Shown one piece after another: positions 11,714 to 24,544 of a stretch of DNA of 64,000 bases. Numbering within the stretch: the first letter of the stretch is position 1; the number at the start of each line of letters is the position of its first letter. This stretch comes from Wuchereria bancrofti (Eukaryota > Nematoda > Chromadorea > Rhabditida > Onchocercidae), in assembly GCA_005281725.1 (NCBI GenBank), contig SSBO01000007.1, forward strand, positions 6,337,742 through 6,401,741, in the 5' to 3' direction. The notes beneath the pieces are model-generated. The model was not told where the DNA came from and ran no database searches. It was given only the letters and a program-made list of their open reading frames with translations. A program made the position numbers and the translations under genes.

Positions 11714-14700
11714 GTGAAAAATTTTACAAAAGAAAATGGATGAATTTACTATGCAAATAATTTGCGCTATTGTAATGTTTCTAACAACAGCAATTGCTGG
11801 TTTTGCTCCATTTAAAGTAAGTTTAAATAGTTTTTAATAAAATTTTTAAAATTTCATAATTTATTTGCAGCTTTACAAAATTAACAATTTGGTTAAAAAA
11901 ATTGATATTTTAATGAAATAAGAGAAATATTTTTTAAAAAAAGTTTCAATTCGCTTTTTTTTTTTTCAAAAAATTTAGTAATATTGCGTTAAAAATTCTC
12001 ATTTCATTTCATCTAACTAATATTTTAACTAAAATTGAAAAATTTTTCATCATTATTAAGTCTTAAAAACATATGAAATTAGTAATGATTAACTAAGTTT
12101 ATTATCATTTCATTAAATTTATTTTAATTTCTTTCAAAATTAATCAATCAGATGGAACAGTTTGATAATTTAAGCTACAATTTTGCCTATTTAATCTTTT
12201 CTATTTCTTTTTTTAAATAATATGGATTAATTTGAAAATGAATGTTTTAAAAGTATTAGAGGATACTAATGCTAATAAAAATGATGAAATTAAATTTGTC
12301 TTAATATTCAATCAATATAACAGCGATATTCGGAAAAATTAATTTCATCCGGTTACATTCAACTTTCATCCGGTTGCATTCAATAATACCGGATGATTGA
12401 TTAGTGTTAAATTTTGATGAAATTTGTTGAATTTTTAGCTTATGACAATGATTTCTTCAAATGGTGTGATGAGTCGAAGAGCATCGATCATATTATCCAT
12501 AATGTCATGCTATGCTGGTGGCATCTTTTTAGCTACTTGTTTTCTTGATACATTACCGCATCTTAAGTATGCTATTTTGAATTTTTTAAATTTCAAAATC
12601 AATAAATTAAAAATTACAAACAAAAAAAAAGAAAGGTAAAATGCATGCCCGTAATGTCATGATGCTATGCTGGTGGCATCTTTTTAGCTACTTGTTTTCT
12701 TGACACATTACCGCATCTTAAGTATGCTATTTTGAATTTTTTAAATTTCAAAATGAATAAATTAAAAATCAGAAGCAATAAAAAAGAGAGAGAGAGAAAA
12801 GTAAAAGTTATAGCTAAAATTTTTTTTTAATATTTTTCGCATAAATTTTTTCTCTCCTAAATTTTTCATTAACTATAAAATTAATTAAATGAATAATTAA
12901 AATAATTGTTAGCGATAATATTGAAAAATTGTATCATTTATTGCATATGTATTTAGTTGTAAAATGTTTTAAAATATTAAAATGAAACAATAAATGCTTC
13001 ATTTTTTTTTCGTAAATTTCTAATTTTTTTTTTTTGCTTAAAATTGTGAAGCAAAAAAAGTTATAATTTAGCATTATCTGTTAAGAGCTTCGCTTGAAAT
13101 TTACAAGATTTTATTTAAAAGGTCTGTTTTTAAGCTAATTAATTAATTAATTAATACTATTGATTGATAATTTGTAGCAATTAATAAGAATTTTTACAAG
13201 GGATGATTTAACAAAAATAAAAGTATTTATAAAAGTAATCAGTAATTAATAAGAAAATACAAATAGTATGAGAATTTTTATGATCATTTAATCTCAAATA
13301 AAACGAAATAATTTAATTTATTTTATAAATAACTTGAATAATTAAGATTTAATCAGAAAAAAATGGAACGAATTTTCTTTTCCTTCTTTTTTTTTCTTGG
13401 TTACTTAAAATATCATCGATTGGTTGACTGATTAATTGATTAAATTTAATACCTATTTATTTTAATAATATTTTCAGTGAAAATTTTCAAAAATTTAAAA
13501 AAATCACATCCTGGAATACAACATATCCGGTGCCAGAATTTCTTGTTTGCATTGGTATTTTATCCGTTTATGTTCTTGAAGAAATATTTACTTGGATTTT
13601 TTCAAGAACAAAAGAAAATCAGGAAAATATGTAAGCAAAATATATTGTTTCTTCTTTTTTTTAAAAAAAAAAGAGAAAAAGTTTCTTTCTTTCTTATTTT
13701 TTATTTTTGACTTTTTGTTTTTTGTTCGATTAAAAAAATTTTTTTTAAACATTTTTTTTAATGTTATTATTTTGAAGTAAGTTTCAAAAAAAAAAAAGAA
13801 AAAAGTAGGAAAAATGCGCTACTATTTTTTTCTGAATTATTTGTCATAAAATTATTATTTATAATTTAAGCATTATTAGATGAATAGAATGATGAGAAAA
13901 TTATTATTTTTATTTTCGATAGATTGGAAAATATTATAAATTTAAAATGCTGCCATATGGAATATTTAAAAAAAGGATAGAATTTGTAAGCAAATATACC
14001 AAATAATTTGTACACAAAAATTTTTTATTATCATTTAATATTTGTAAACAAAGAAAAAAATTGCAAATTTTTAAAAAAAAAAATTTTGAGAAAAAGCTAT
14101 TTAAGAAGAGCATGAAAAATTCATTTAGAAAAGAAACTGAAATGTTGAAATTATCAAAAGATAATGCTATGAAATTGGAACAAGAAACGGTATCATTACG
14201 TGAATATCAAGCAGTTGAAGCAAAAGATACGGAAAGTAATGGTGAGATTATTAAGTAAGTTAAGTTACGTACGTTATCATAAAAGAAATTNAGTATGCTA
14301 TTTTGAATTTTTTAAATTTCAAAATCAATAAATTAAAAATTACAAACAAAAAAAAAGAAAGGTAAAATGCATGCCCGTAATGTCATGATGCTATGCTGGT
14401 GGCATCTTTTTAGCTACTTGTTTTCTTGACACATTACCGCATCTTAAGTATGCTATTTTGAATTTTTTAAATTTCAAAATGAATAAATTAAAAATCAGAA
14501 GCAATAAAAAAGAGAGAGAGAGAAAAGTAAAAGTTATAGCTAAAATTTTTTTTTAATATTTTTCGCATAAATTTTTTCTCTCCTAAATTTTTCATTAACT
14601 ATAAAATTAATTAAATGAATAATTAAAATAATTGTTAGCGATAATATTGAAAAATTGTATCATTTATTGCATATGTATTTAGTTGTAAAATGTTTTAAAA

Positions 14701-17700
14701 TATTAAAATGAAACAATAAATGCTTCATTTTTTTTTCGTAAATTTCTAATTTTTTTTTTTTGCTTAAAATTGTGAAGCAAAAAAAGTTATAATTTAGCAT
14801 TATCTGTTAAGAGCTTCGCTTGAAATTTACAAGATTTTATTTAAAAGGTCTGTTTTTAAGCTAATTAATTAATTAATTAATACTATTGATTGATAATTTG
14901 TAGCAATTAATAAGAATTTTTACAAGGGATGATTTAACAAAAATAAAAGTATTTATAAAAGTAATCAGTAATTAATAAGAAAATACAAATAGTATGAGAA
15001 TTTTTATGATCATTTAATCTCAAATAAAACGAAATAATTTAATTTATTTTATAAATAACTTGAATAATTAAGATTTAATCAGAAAAAAATGGAACGAATT
15101 TTCTTTTCCTTCTTTTTTTTTCTTGGTTACTTAAAATATCATCGATTGGTTGACTGATTAATTGATTAAATTTAATACCTATTTATTTTAATAATATTTT
15201 CAGTGAAAATTTTCAAAAATTTAAAAAAATCACATCCTGGAATACAACATATCCGGTGCCAGAATTTCTTGTTTGCATTGGTATTTTATCCGTTTATGTT
15301 CTTGAAGAAATATTTACTTGGATTTTTTCAAGAACAAAAGAAAATCAGGAAAATATGTAAGCAAAATATATTGTTTCTTCTTTTTTTTAAAAAAAAAAGA
15401 GAAAAAGTTTCTTTCTTTCTTATTTTTTATTTTTGACTTTTTGTTTTTTGTTCGATTAAAAAAATTTTTTTTAAACATTTTTTTTAATGTTATTATTTTG
15501 AAGTAAGTTTCAAAAAAAAAAAAGAAAAAAGTAGGAAAAATGCGCTACTATTTTTTTCTGAATTATTTGTCATAAAATTATTATTTATAATTTAAGCATT
15601 ATTAGATGAATAGAATGATGAGAAAATTATTATTTTTATTTTCGATAGATTGGAAAATATTATAAATTTAAAATGCTGCCATATGGAATATTTAAAAAAA
15701 GGATAGAATTTGTAAGCAAATATACCAAATAATTTGTACACAAAAATTTTTTATTATCATTTAATATTTGTAAACAAAGAAAAAAATTGCAAATTTTTAA
15801 AAAAAAAAATTTTGAGAAAAAGCTATTTAAGAAGAGCATGAAAAATTCATTTAGAAAAGAAACTGAAATGTTGAAATTATCAAAAGATAATGCTATGAAA
15901 TTGGAACAAGAAACGGTATCATTACGTGAATATCAAGCAGTTGAAGCAAAAGATACGGAAAGTAATGGTGAGATTATTAAGTAAGTTAAGTTACGTACGT
16001 TATCATAAAAGAAATTTATTAGAGTGATTAAGCAAGTAAAGTTACGTACGTTATCATAAAAGAAATTCACTAGAGTGATTAAGCAAGTAAAGTTACGTAC
16101 GTTATCATAAAAGAAATTTATTAGAGTGATTAAGCAAGTAAAGTTACGTACGTTATCATAAAAGAAATTCATTAGAGTGATTAAGCAAGTGAAGTTACGT
16201 ACGTTATCATAAAAGAAATTCACTAGAGTGATTAAGCAAGTAAAGTTACGTACGTTATCATAAAAGAAATTCACTAGAGTGATTAAGCAAGTAAAGTTAC
16301 GCACGTTATCAGAAAAGAAATTCATTAAAATGATTAATTTTGGTACGTCAGGAATGATATAAATAATCTTATAAATTAATTAGGATTTAAATTATTTTAA
16401 TTAATCATTTTCAATTCTTGATGATTTGTTTATTTATTTAATTGTAAACGATCATCTTTAAAGATCATTGCTTCACTCTAATATTTCAATTAAAAATTCC
16501 ACCAATTTTATTGTTGAAATTTCCGATAGCAAAACTTTTTATTTTTTGTATGCTTTTTTTTTGTAAAGGATAGATTTATTAAAATGAACTTAAATAATAT
16601 TTGAAATTTTAGATTAGCTCATTTTTCTTCAACTAAATTATATTAATGCACTACTATCTATAATATTACAATAAAAATAACTATTGCTAGCATAATAATT
16701 TCTGAAAAAAATAATTTCAATTACATTTGAAGAAATGATATTAATTTAGAATTTAAATTGTTTATTGTATTTTTTTTTAAACTTAAATTAAAATTTTGCT
16801 ATTTTAGTTCAAATATTGAAGTTATTCGTAGCAAAAGTCGAAGTAATAGCAATTTAGCAAACGGTTTGATACATTCAATTACATTTACTATAGCAATGTC
16901 ATTTCATTCGATACTTGAAGGAATTGCACTTGGTGTACAGGTTAATATTTAAAAAATTTTTAAATTTCGTATATCATATTTAAAATTTAAGAGAGAAATA
17001 GAGGTAAAAGAAGAGGGAGAGAGAGAGAAAGAAAGACAAATACACTGAAATATGCCTTCTTTTTTTCATTTATTTTAATATTTCAAAATTAAAATTTGCA
17101 TATTAACCAAAACAAAAAACGTTGTGTAATTTGATGACTCATTCATGATATTTACAATTTCTTCTTTTTAATATTTCAAATATTTTATAGTTTTAATGTG
17201 ATATCCATAATCTATTAGCTATTTAATTAAAAAAGCAATTTAAAAAAAATGAATGAATAATAACAAGTGAAATTAAATAATTAAATATTGTTAAGGATAA
17301 AAAAATTAAGTATTACAAAAAGTTTTATATTATAACTATTTTTTTTTATTATAAAATTATTCGCAATAAATCAAAAATATATAATTATTATTGGTTTCAA
17401 TTTCAGATCATATTTTAATTAGATTTTTTTCTTGCACATTTGAAATATTACAAAAGTTTACTGTATTAATAATGCGATTTAAATCTATTCGGTAATTTAG
17501 AAATAGAAAATATTACTTAAATACTTAATTATTTAAATGTATGCAAATAATCAATCCTAAATAATAACTGAAAAATATCAAATATTTTCTAAATGGTGTG
17601 TAATATATACGACAGGAATATTACTATGATAGAAAACTCAATAAAGTTTAAGATATTATATAAATGTTATAAATAAACAATTACTGAAATACATATATAC

Positions 17701-20700
17701 TTAAATTAATTGATTTAGATATAATAAATAATAATAAATGGATAACTGGTTGATTGGTTGGTTGATTGATTGAGTTTCTTTTTTTTGATTTTGGATTAGG
17801 TAAACATTATTAAAATTATTTGTTAGATTAATCTCACAAGTATTGCAAAAACAAAAACAAAACAAAACAAAACGAAAAACAAAAACAAACAAACAAACAA
17901 ATATGCTACCAAAAAATATCAAAAATTTGAAAATTTTTAAAATTTTTATTTAATTCTTTTTTTAAAAAGTAGAGAGAAAGGATAGAAATTATTATTTTTT
18001 TCTTATCTTAGATTTGAAATTAATAATTTCTTGCACAATTTTCTTTTATAATTTAAAATTTTTAAAAATTTTTAGGATGAAAAGTTTGGCATTATTACAT
18101 TGTTTATATCACTTTTGCTACATAAAGGTATCGAAGCNCGATCATCTTTAAAGATCATTGCTTCACTCTAATATTTCAATTAAAAATTCCACCAATTTTA
18201 TTGTTGAAATTTCCGATAGCAAAACTTTTTATTTTTTGTATGCTTTTTTTTTGTAAAGGATAGATTTATTAAAATGAACTTAAATAATATTTGAAATTTT
18301 AGATTAGCTCATTTTTCTTCAACTAAATTATATTAATGCACTACTATCTATAATATTACAATAAAAATAACTATTGCTAGCATAATAATTTCTGAAAAAA
18401 ATAATTTCAATTACATTTGAAGAAATGATATTAATTTAGAATTTAAATTGTTTATTGTATTTTTTTTTAAACTTAAATTAAAATTTTGCTATTTTAGTTC
18501 AAATATTGAAGTTATTCGTAGCAAAAGTCGAAGTAATAGCAATTTAGCAAACGGTTTGATACATTCAATTACATTTACTATAGCAATGTCATTTCATTCG
18601 ATACTTGAAGGAATTGCACTTGGTGTACAGGTTAATATTTAAAAAATTTTTAAATTTCGTATATCATATTTAAAATTTAAGAGAGAAATAGAGGTAAAAG
18701 AAGAGGGAGAGAGAGAGAAAGAAAGACAAATACACTGAAATATGCCTTCTTTTTTTCATTTATTTTAATATTTCAAAATTAAAATTTGCATATTAACCAA
18801 AACAAAAAACGTTGTGTAATTTGATGACTCATTCATGATATTTACAATTTCTTCTTTTTAATATTTCAAATATTTTATAGTTTTAATGTGATATCCATAA
18901 TCTATTAGCTATTTAATTAAAAAAGCAATTTAAAAAAAATGAATGAATAATAACAAGTGAAATTAAATAATTAAATATTGTTAAGGATAAAAAAATTAAG
19001 TATTACAAAAAGTTTTATATTATAACTATTTTTTTTTATTATAAAATTATTCGCAATAAATCAAAAATATATAATTATTATTGGTTTCAATTTCAGATCA
19101 TATTTTAATTAGATTTTTTTCTTGCACATTTGAAATATTACAAAAGTTTACTGTATTAATAATGCGATTTAAATCTATTCGGTAATTTAGAAATAGAAAA
19201 TATTACTTAAATACTTAATTATTTAAATGTATGCAAATAATCAATCCTAAATAATAACTGAAAAATATCAAATATTTTCTAAATGGTGTGTAATATATAC
19301 GACAGGAATATTACTATGATAGAAAACTCAATAAAGTTTAAGATATTATATAAATGTTATAAATAAACAATTACTGAAATACATATATACTTAAATTAAT
19401 TGATTTAGATATAATAAATAATAATAAATGGATAACTGGTTGATTGGTTGGTTGATTGATTGAGTTTCTTTTTTTTGATTTTGGATTAGGTAAACATTAT
19501 TAAAATTATTTGTTAGATTAATCTCACAAGTATTGCAAAAACAAAAACAAAACAAAACAAAACGAAAAACAAAAACAAACAAACAAACAAATATGCTACC
19601 AAAAAATATCAAAAATTTGAAAATTTTTAAAATTTTTATTTAATTCTTTTTTTAAAAAGTAGAGAGAAAGGATAGAAATTATTATTTTTTTCTTATCTTA
19701 GATTTGAAATTAATAATTTCTTGCACAATTTTCTTTTATAATTTAAAATTTTTAAAAATTTTTAGGATGAAAAGTTTGGCATTATTACATTGTTTATATC
19801 ACTTTTGCTACATAAAGGTATCGAAGCATTTAGCGTTGGCTTACAAATATCACGGACAATTGCGCAACAAGTTAAAATTGTCATTGCAACAATAACGATA
19901 TATTCATTAATGACACCAATTGGTTCATTTGCTGGATTAATTTTACAGGTAATGCAACAAAAAAAAAATAAAATTTTTAATTTTATATTGAAGTTTTCAA
20001 AAAAAAAAAATAAATTTTTTAATTTTATATTGAACTTTTCTTTAAAAAAAGAGAATTATTATCTTCAATTTTGAATTAACAATTTTATATGTAATATTTA
20101 AATTTATATTGTGATATATAAATATTTATTTAAATTTTGTGACATTTATTCATTTAAAAAATGACACATCTAAAATGATAGTGTTGAAATTAGTATGCTA
20201 TTATATCATAACATATTTAATTAATTTAATTAAACATATTTAATCAAATATTTCAAAGTTATCATAACTTATTTTAATAATTACTTTAAAATTATCATAA
20301 GTTATATTTTAATTGTTAAAAAAAATTTTTTTTCAGAGTGTTAATATGAATGAATCCTGGCGACAAGGTACTATAATTGTTCTCGAAGGAATTGCTATTG
20401 GAACATTTATTTTTGTGACATTTTTAGAGGTAAGTATCTTATTTGTTTATAATAATTAAATAAATTGATATGGTAAATTCCAAAATATTTTAAGAAAAAA
20501 AGAGAAATAAGTGAAATATGAATGAAATTTTAATTAAGCAATTTGTATTTACATCAAAAAAATGATTTAAAATAAATGAATTTTAAAATATTTTAATTAA
20601 CTTTTCATTTTATCACTTAAATTGAATAATAATTGAAATTTATTTTTTAGGTTTTATTTGAGCAACGGAATGATTCAAAAGCAATAAGAGAAGAAATAAT

Positions 20701-20803
20701 TGCAATTGCATTGGGTGTGTTAACAATTAGTGGTTTTCAATATTTTGAAGGAAATTTTCGTACTGTGGATCAGAATATAATTAATTCAAATTCTGTCAAA
20801 TAA
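11714..20803 (+). CDS. ZIP-family zinc transporter (SLC39A1/2/3-like), split by assembly duplications
   Basis: Encodes a multi-pass membrane importer of zinc and related divalent metals. Exons: 11736-11816, 12439-12566, 13478-13630, exon 4 ending at 14254, 16808-16940, 19766-19948, 20337-20429, 20651-20803; phases close. The 5' edge of exon 4 is unsure (14054 or 14111 both keep frame), giving about 374 or 355 residues against about 310-325 for mammalian ZIP1-3. Exon 2 reads CYAGGIFLATCFLDTLPH, a ZIP TM2 hallmark. Exon 5 carries the TM4 metal-site motif HSILEGIALGVQ and exon 6 the TM5 motif HKGIEAFSVGLQ. The loop encoded by exon 4 is Lys-rich. A splice acceptor ends at 11714, 21 nt before the ATG at 11736. 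Duplicate copies of exons 3 and 4 (15204-15356; ending 15980), exon 5 (18498-18630) and a truncated exon 6 (18076-18137) come from contig overlaps, not extra exons. Confidence 0.93.
12501..12786 (+). repeat. Tandem partial duplication of ZIP exon 2 and its donor site
   Basis: The 3' part of exon 2 plus its intron start (12501 to about 12631) is repeated at 12653-12786, with a 152-155 bp shift. The copies differ at several bases (GATACA against GACACA, AATC against AATG) and by a 3-base insertion, so this is a true local duplication rather than a contig overlap. The second copy keeps the AAGTATGC donor but has no acceptor, and the insertion creates an in-frame TGA just before the CYAGG codons, so it is a dead pseudo-exon. 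Confidence 0.9.
12566..16016. repeat. 1,725-bp direct duplication around a single N (contig overlap)
   Basis: Bases 12566-14290 recur at 14292-16016 with a constant offset of 1726, separated only by N at 14291. I found no difference where I compared, including poly-T tract lengths and the open frames. Exact identity in such AT-rich intronic DNA, together with the lone N, points to two overlapping contigs placed end to end. The upstream contig stops inside the first unit of a 51-bp tandem repeat, which explains the failed merge. Confidence 0.93.
15991..16337. repeat. 51-bp minisatellite, about 6.8 copies, in ZIP intron 4
   Basis: The unit starting TTACGTACGTTATCATAAAA recurs at 15991, 16042, 16093, 16144, 16195, 16246 and 16297. 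Each unit includes GATTAAGCAAGTAAAG, which resembles the exon 4 donor region (GATTATTAAGTAAGTTAAG) immediately before the array. The 51-bp period is a multiple of three, so a 130-residue minus-strand frame stays open, which I take as a repeat artefact. Confidence 0.95.
16449..19827. repeat. 1,689-bp direct duplication around a single N (contig overlap)
   Basis: Bases 16449-18137 recur at 18139-19827 with an offset of 1690; N is at 18138. The upstream copy ends within ZIP exon 6 (after GGTATCGAAGC) and only the downstream copy continues that exon. This is the same situation as the first duplication and best explained as an unmerged overlap. Confidence 0.93.
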
Positions 20804-23800
20804 CACTTTTTCCACATTTTAAATTTTAACATAGATGAAAAAAAGATTTTTAATTTTGAAATAACAGCTAAAATACTATTATATCTTTAAAGGAAAAAAT
20901 TTTCATTATGCAAATTTAAAGATTTTATCAATTTTTTTCTTCCTTTTTTTTAAATAAATTCTCAAATTAAATTTTGATTTTATATTATAAATTTATTAAC
21001 AATTAATGACGAAAGAAAAAAAAATTTTTTTTAAAGGTATTTTGTATTTTTAAGAAAAAATTTTAGCAATCCAATTTTTCCTACCTCATTTCTATCATTT
21101 GTTTTCCTCTAGCATAGTATATCGTAATTTTTTTTTTTAATTTTTTACTTACCGTATTTCAAATCAAATAAAGTACATTTGTATACCATATGAGCTAATA
21201 GTTTAGAATGAAATTTTTAAAAATGCTTTATGTACCAAATCTAGGATTGCCTTTTTTCTTTGCTCAATTTCAGGTTACCTTTTACAGTATAATTTAATTA
21301 TTGACCGTATACCGTCATTTGATGACAAATTTAATTTCATTTTTAATAATCATTTCCCATTCACTGCTGTAATTTTCCGATATAATTACGGATGTCTATT
21401 TCATCTTTATTAAATTTACAATTCCAATTCATTACATGCATTTTTTGTAGCTTTTTTTCACTTAATTTTTAACTGAATTAATTAACTGGAAAATATTCGT
21501 GATTTTTAAGCAAAAGCAATATATTATATTTATCAAAATTATGAAATGTTATCTTTAATTTAAAATTAATTTTTGGTATAATTTATGATAAATTTTGAAA
21601 TGATTGTATTTTCATTGGTTTGTTAGAATTTTCAAGATTAGATTTTTGAAATTTCAATACTTTTTTTTGAGCAAAATTTTAACTTAGAAAAAAAAAGAAA
21701 AGAAAAAGCAATAAACACATATATGATAATTTGATAAATAAAATAAATTTAATTCAACATATATGCCATTGGATAGCTTATCACTGTTAAATTGAAACAT
21801 ATCAATGCTACTATTTTGATCTAATATTTTGTTGATTGTAACAAATAATTGTGTAAACAATTTGTTATAGTTTCTTGTTGAAATAAAAAAATATATTCAA
21901 TTGAAATTATTTGAAGGAAATATGATTAAGCATTATTTAAAACAATAAAAAATATCTCACATGCAGCAAAAAGAAAAATTAAAATTGAATGAAATCAACA
22001 AAATTCTATATTTTAATAATTAAATAAAAAATTTCTACACAATAAATTTTGAAATTTTAAATATTTAATCTTAAACAACAAAAATAAAATAAACAAAAGT
22101 TTTATTACAAGTTAAAAAATACGTATTTTAATTAAGTAATTTAAAAAAAGTATTAAAAAGGAAAAAAGGAAGGTTTTAATGCATTTAGCACTGTTTCAGT
22201 TCATTTATTATATTGGTGTTTCAATACACCATTAAAATTACAATCATTTTATGAAAAAAGCGAAAATTTTTGAAATTTATTTTGAAACTCAAACAAAAAC
22301 AAAATTTCTGATTTGAAATTAAGTAAAAATTTGTAATTTGAAATGAAAAATGAAGAGATGATAGATAGAGCAATTCCATTTTTCGCTGATTTTCTTCTTT
22401 TTTTCAGTTTGTAAATGATTATACATGATTAAATGATATCGGCTTATACATTTCAGGAATGGAACTTTTAATTTAAAATTAAAACTAATGAAAAGATTAA
22501 ATGACTTATATCAATAGCTGTTAAAGTGATATTACATTTGGAATACCAAATCAATAATGCATTGATTGAAACTGATAATATATTAATCAAAATAAGTGAT
22601 GAATTAATCGAAATTAATAATTCATTAATTAAAATTTGTAATTACACTTAAAATACATCACCGAATTACTAATGCATTAATTGAATTTATTAATGCATTA
22701 ACTGAAATCGATAGAGCACTAATTGCACAATTACTGTCGCATTAATTGAAATCAATAATGGATTAATTGGAATTCATGATTAAATTTGAAATAAATCTTC
22801 CAATTAATAATGCATTAATCAAAATCAGTGATAAATGAATTGAAATTAATAGTGGATTAATTGAAATTTATAATAATTTTATTGAAATTAATAATGAATT
22901 AATCGAAATTAATAATGAATTAATTGAAATTAATAATGTGCTAATTTTGTCTTAATAATGTATCGAAATCCGAATTACTACTAATTTCAATTTCACATTT
23001 AATTCAAAATTCGAGATTATCAATTTCACATCATCACTAACATTTGGTCGGAGTCATTCCAAGAAAAAAAGTTGCACATTTCGCGGCTTATACCAAAATA
23101 CTCGGTGATATTTCCGGAATTGTATTCCGTATTCCGTTTCATTTTTTTTATTTAATTTTTTTTTAGTTTTTTATTTATTTTTTTTTTGTGTCCCATTTCT
23201 TTTACATATTCCATTTCTTCTTTTCAAACTGAATAGGATGGCTATGAATCATAGCTGATAATATGATAGTATCCGGGCGCAAATGTAATGTGTAATAAAA
23301 GAATGTAATAATTTAACAAAAATTAGAAAGGGAATGGTAGATTGATGTAGAAAGAAGTTAATTAAAGATTGGAAGTTAATTAATTAACTGATTAACTAAT
23401 TGGTGGAGATTAAAAGAAGAGACTGGAAATTAATTAATTAGTGGAGATTAGAAAAAAATATGGAATATTACCATGATCAGCTAGAGAGATTGTTGATTGA
23501 TTGTTATTGGTTTAAAAAAAAATGTGAAAAGATATGAGTAATTAAAAAGAATGAAATAAGAATTTTGAAAATATGTAATCATGAAAAATTTTGCATAAGA
23601 TATAAGTTAATAGGAATTGCATAGAATGATATAATATTAGTATCTTTGTATTTTTTTTTGTCTTTTAATTAGTTCCATGTGTTATTTTTAATTTTTTTTT
23701 CTTCCATTTACTTGCTAAAAAAAATATTGCCTCAGTTTATAGTGGCGATTATAATTTCCGAACATTATTATTCCGTGCTACTAATTTGTCCAATCGATAT

Positions 23801-24544
23801 TTATAATGATAATATATCAAATAGTGTTATAAATTAAATTATTGTCAAATTATTTTTTTTGTTTGATAGCATTTAATATACTTATAATATTGTTTGTTAT
23901 TATCTTATGCATTATATTAGTATTCTTGTACATTTTTCATATTATATAGTGTATATATAATCTCATACAGTAATAACAGATAATATTATACAGTAATAAA
24001 TGATATTTTTTAATATACTTATAATATTGTTTGCTATCATCGTATATATTATACATTATATTAATATTTTTGTTTTTTTTTTTCATATTATATAGTGTGT
24101 ATAATATTATACAGTAACAGCGAATAATATTATACAGTAATAACAAATAATATTATACAGTAATAATTCATAGAGGACATGTTCCAGTATGTTTTCATGT
24201 TATATAGTGTATGCATAATATTCATTTATGCACAAACAGTATGCTATATGATATTTTATTGAATACAGTAGGTGAAAATTTGCATTTTTTTACAGGAATA
24301 TGGTATCATAAAGTACACAGTAGTATTTATTATTCTTTAGATAGCACTGTACGATTATATAATAGTATGCATTTCTGTAGAATGTAATCCATCCATTTAG
24401 TGATGAAAATTAAATGCGATTATATCTGTTTTTTTTTTTCGAACGATAGGTTTTTTTTTAATATTTCAAAAAAAAAAATTATATAAATTTTATTGTAGGA
24501 GGTAGCGAAATTAGAATAGGTAAACTTGTATAATTGGTTTATCA
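20804..24544. other. Intergenic DNA with AT-rich repeats, no gene seen
   Basis: The ZIP 3' untranslated region presumably lies at the start; an AATAAA is present near 21168. From 22540 to 22950 there is a degenerate array of roughly 21-bp units based on GAAATTAATAATGAATTAAT. A short GC-richer patch lies at 23040-23290 without a recognisable function. Confidence 0.55.
23874..24165. repeat. 137-bp tandem duplication rich in TACAGTAATA
   Basis: TAATATACTTATAATATTGTTTG occurs at 23874 and again at 24011; both copies continue through TTTTTCATATTATATAGTGT and then short TATACAGTAATAAC repeats. The copies differ by scattered changes, so it is a genuine diverged duplication. Confidence 0.85.

Noticed and set aside
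13921..13990. Possible extra ZIP exon after TTTTCGATAG
   Set aside because: In the required phase it meets a TAG before the next donor, so it cannot be joined in frame.
14061..15984. Two identical lysine-rich 65-residue frames as separate small genes
   Set aside because: Both are copies of ZIP exon 4, duplicated by the contig overlap.
15933..16325. 130-residue minus-strand open frame with repeated NFFYDNVRNFTCLITLV
   Set aside because: It is the translation of the 51-bp minisatellite, whose length is a multiple of three; there is no start context and the array lies in an intron.
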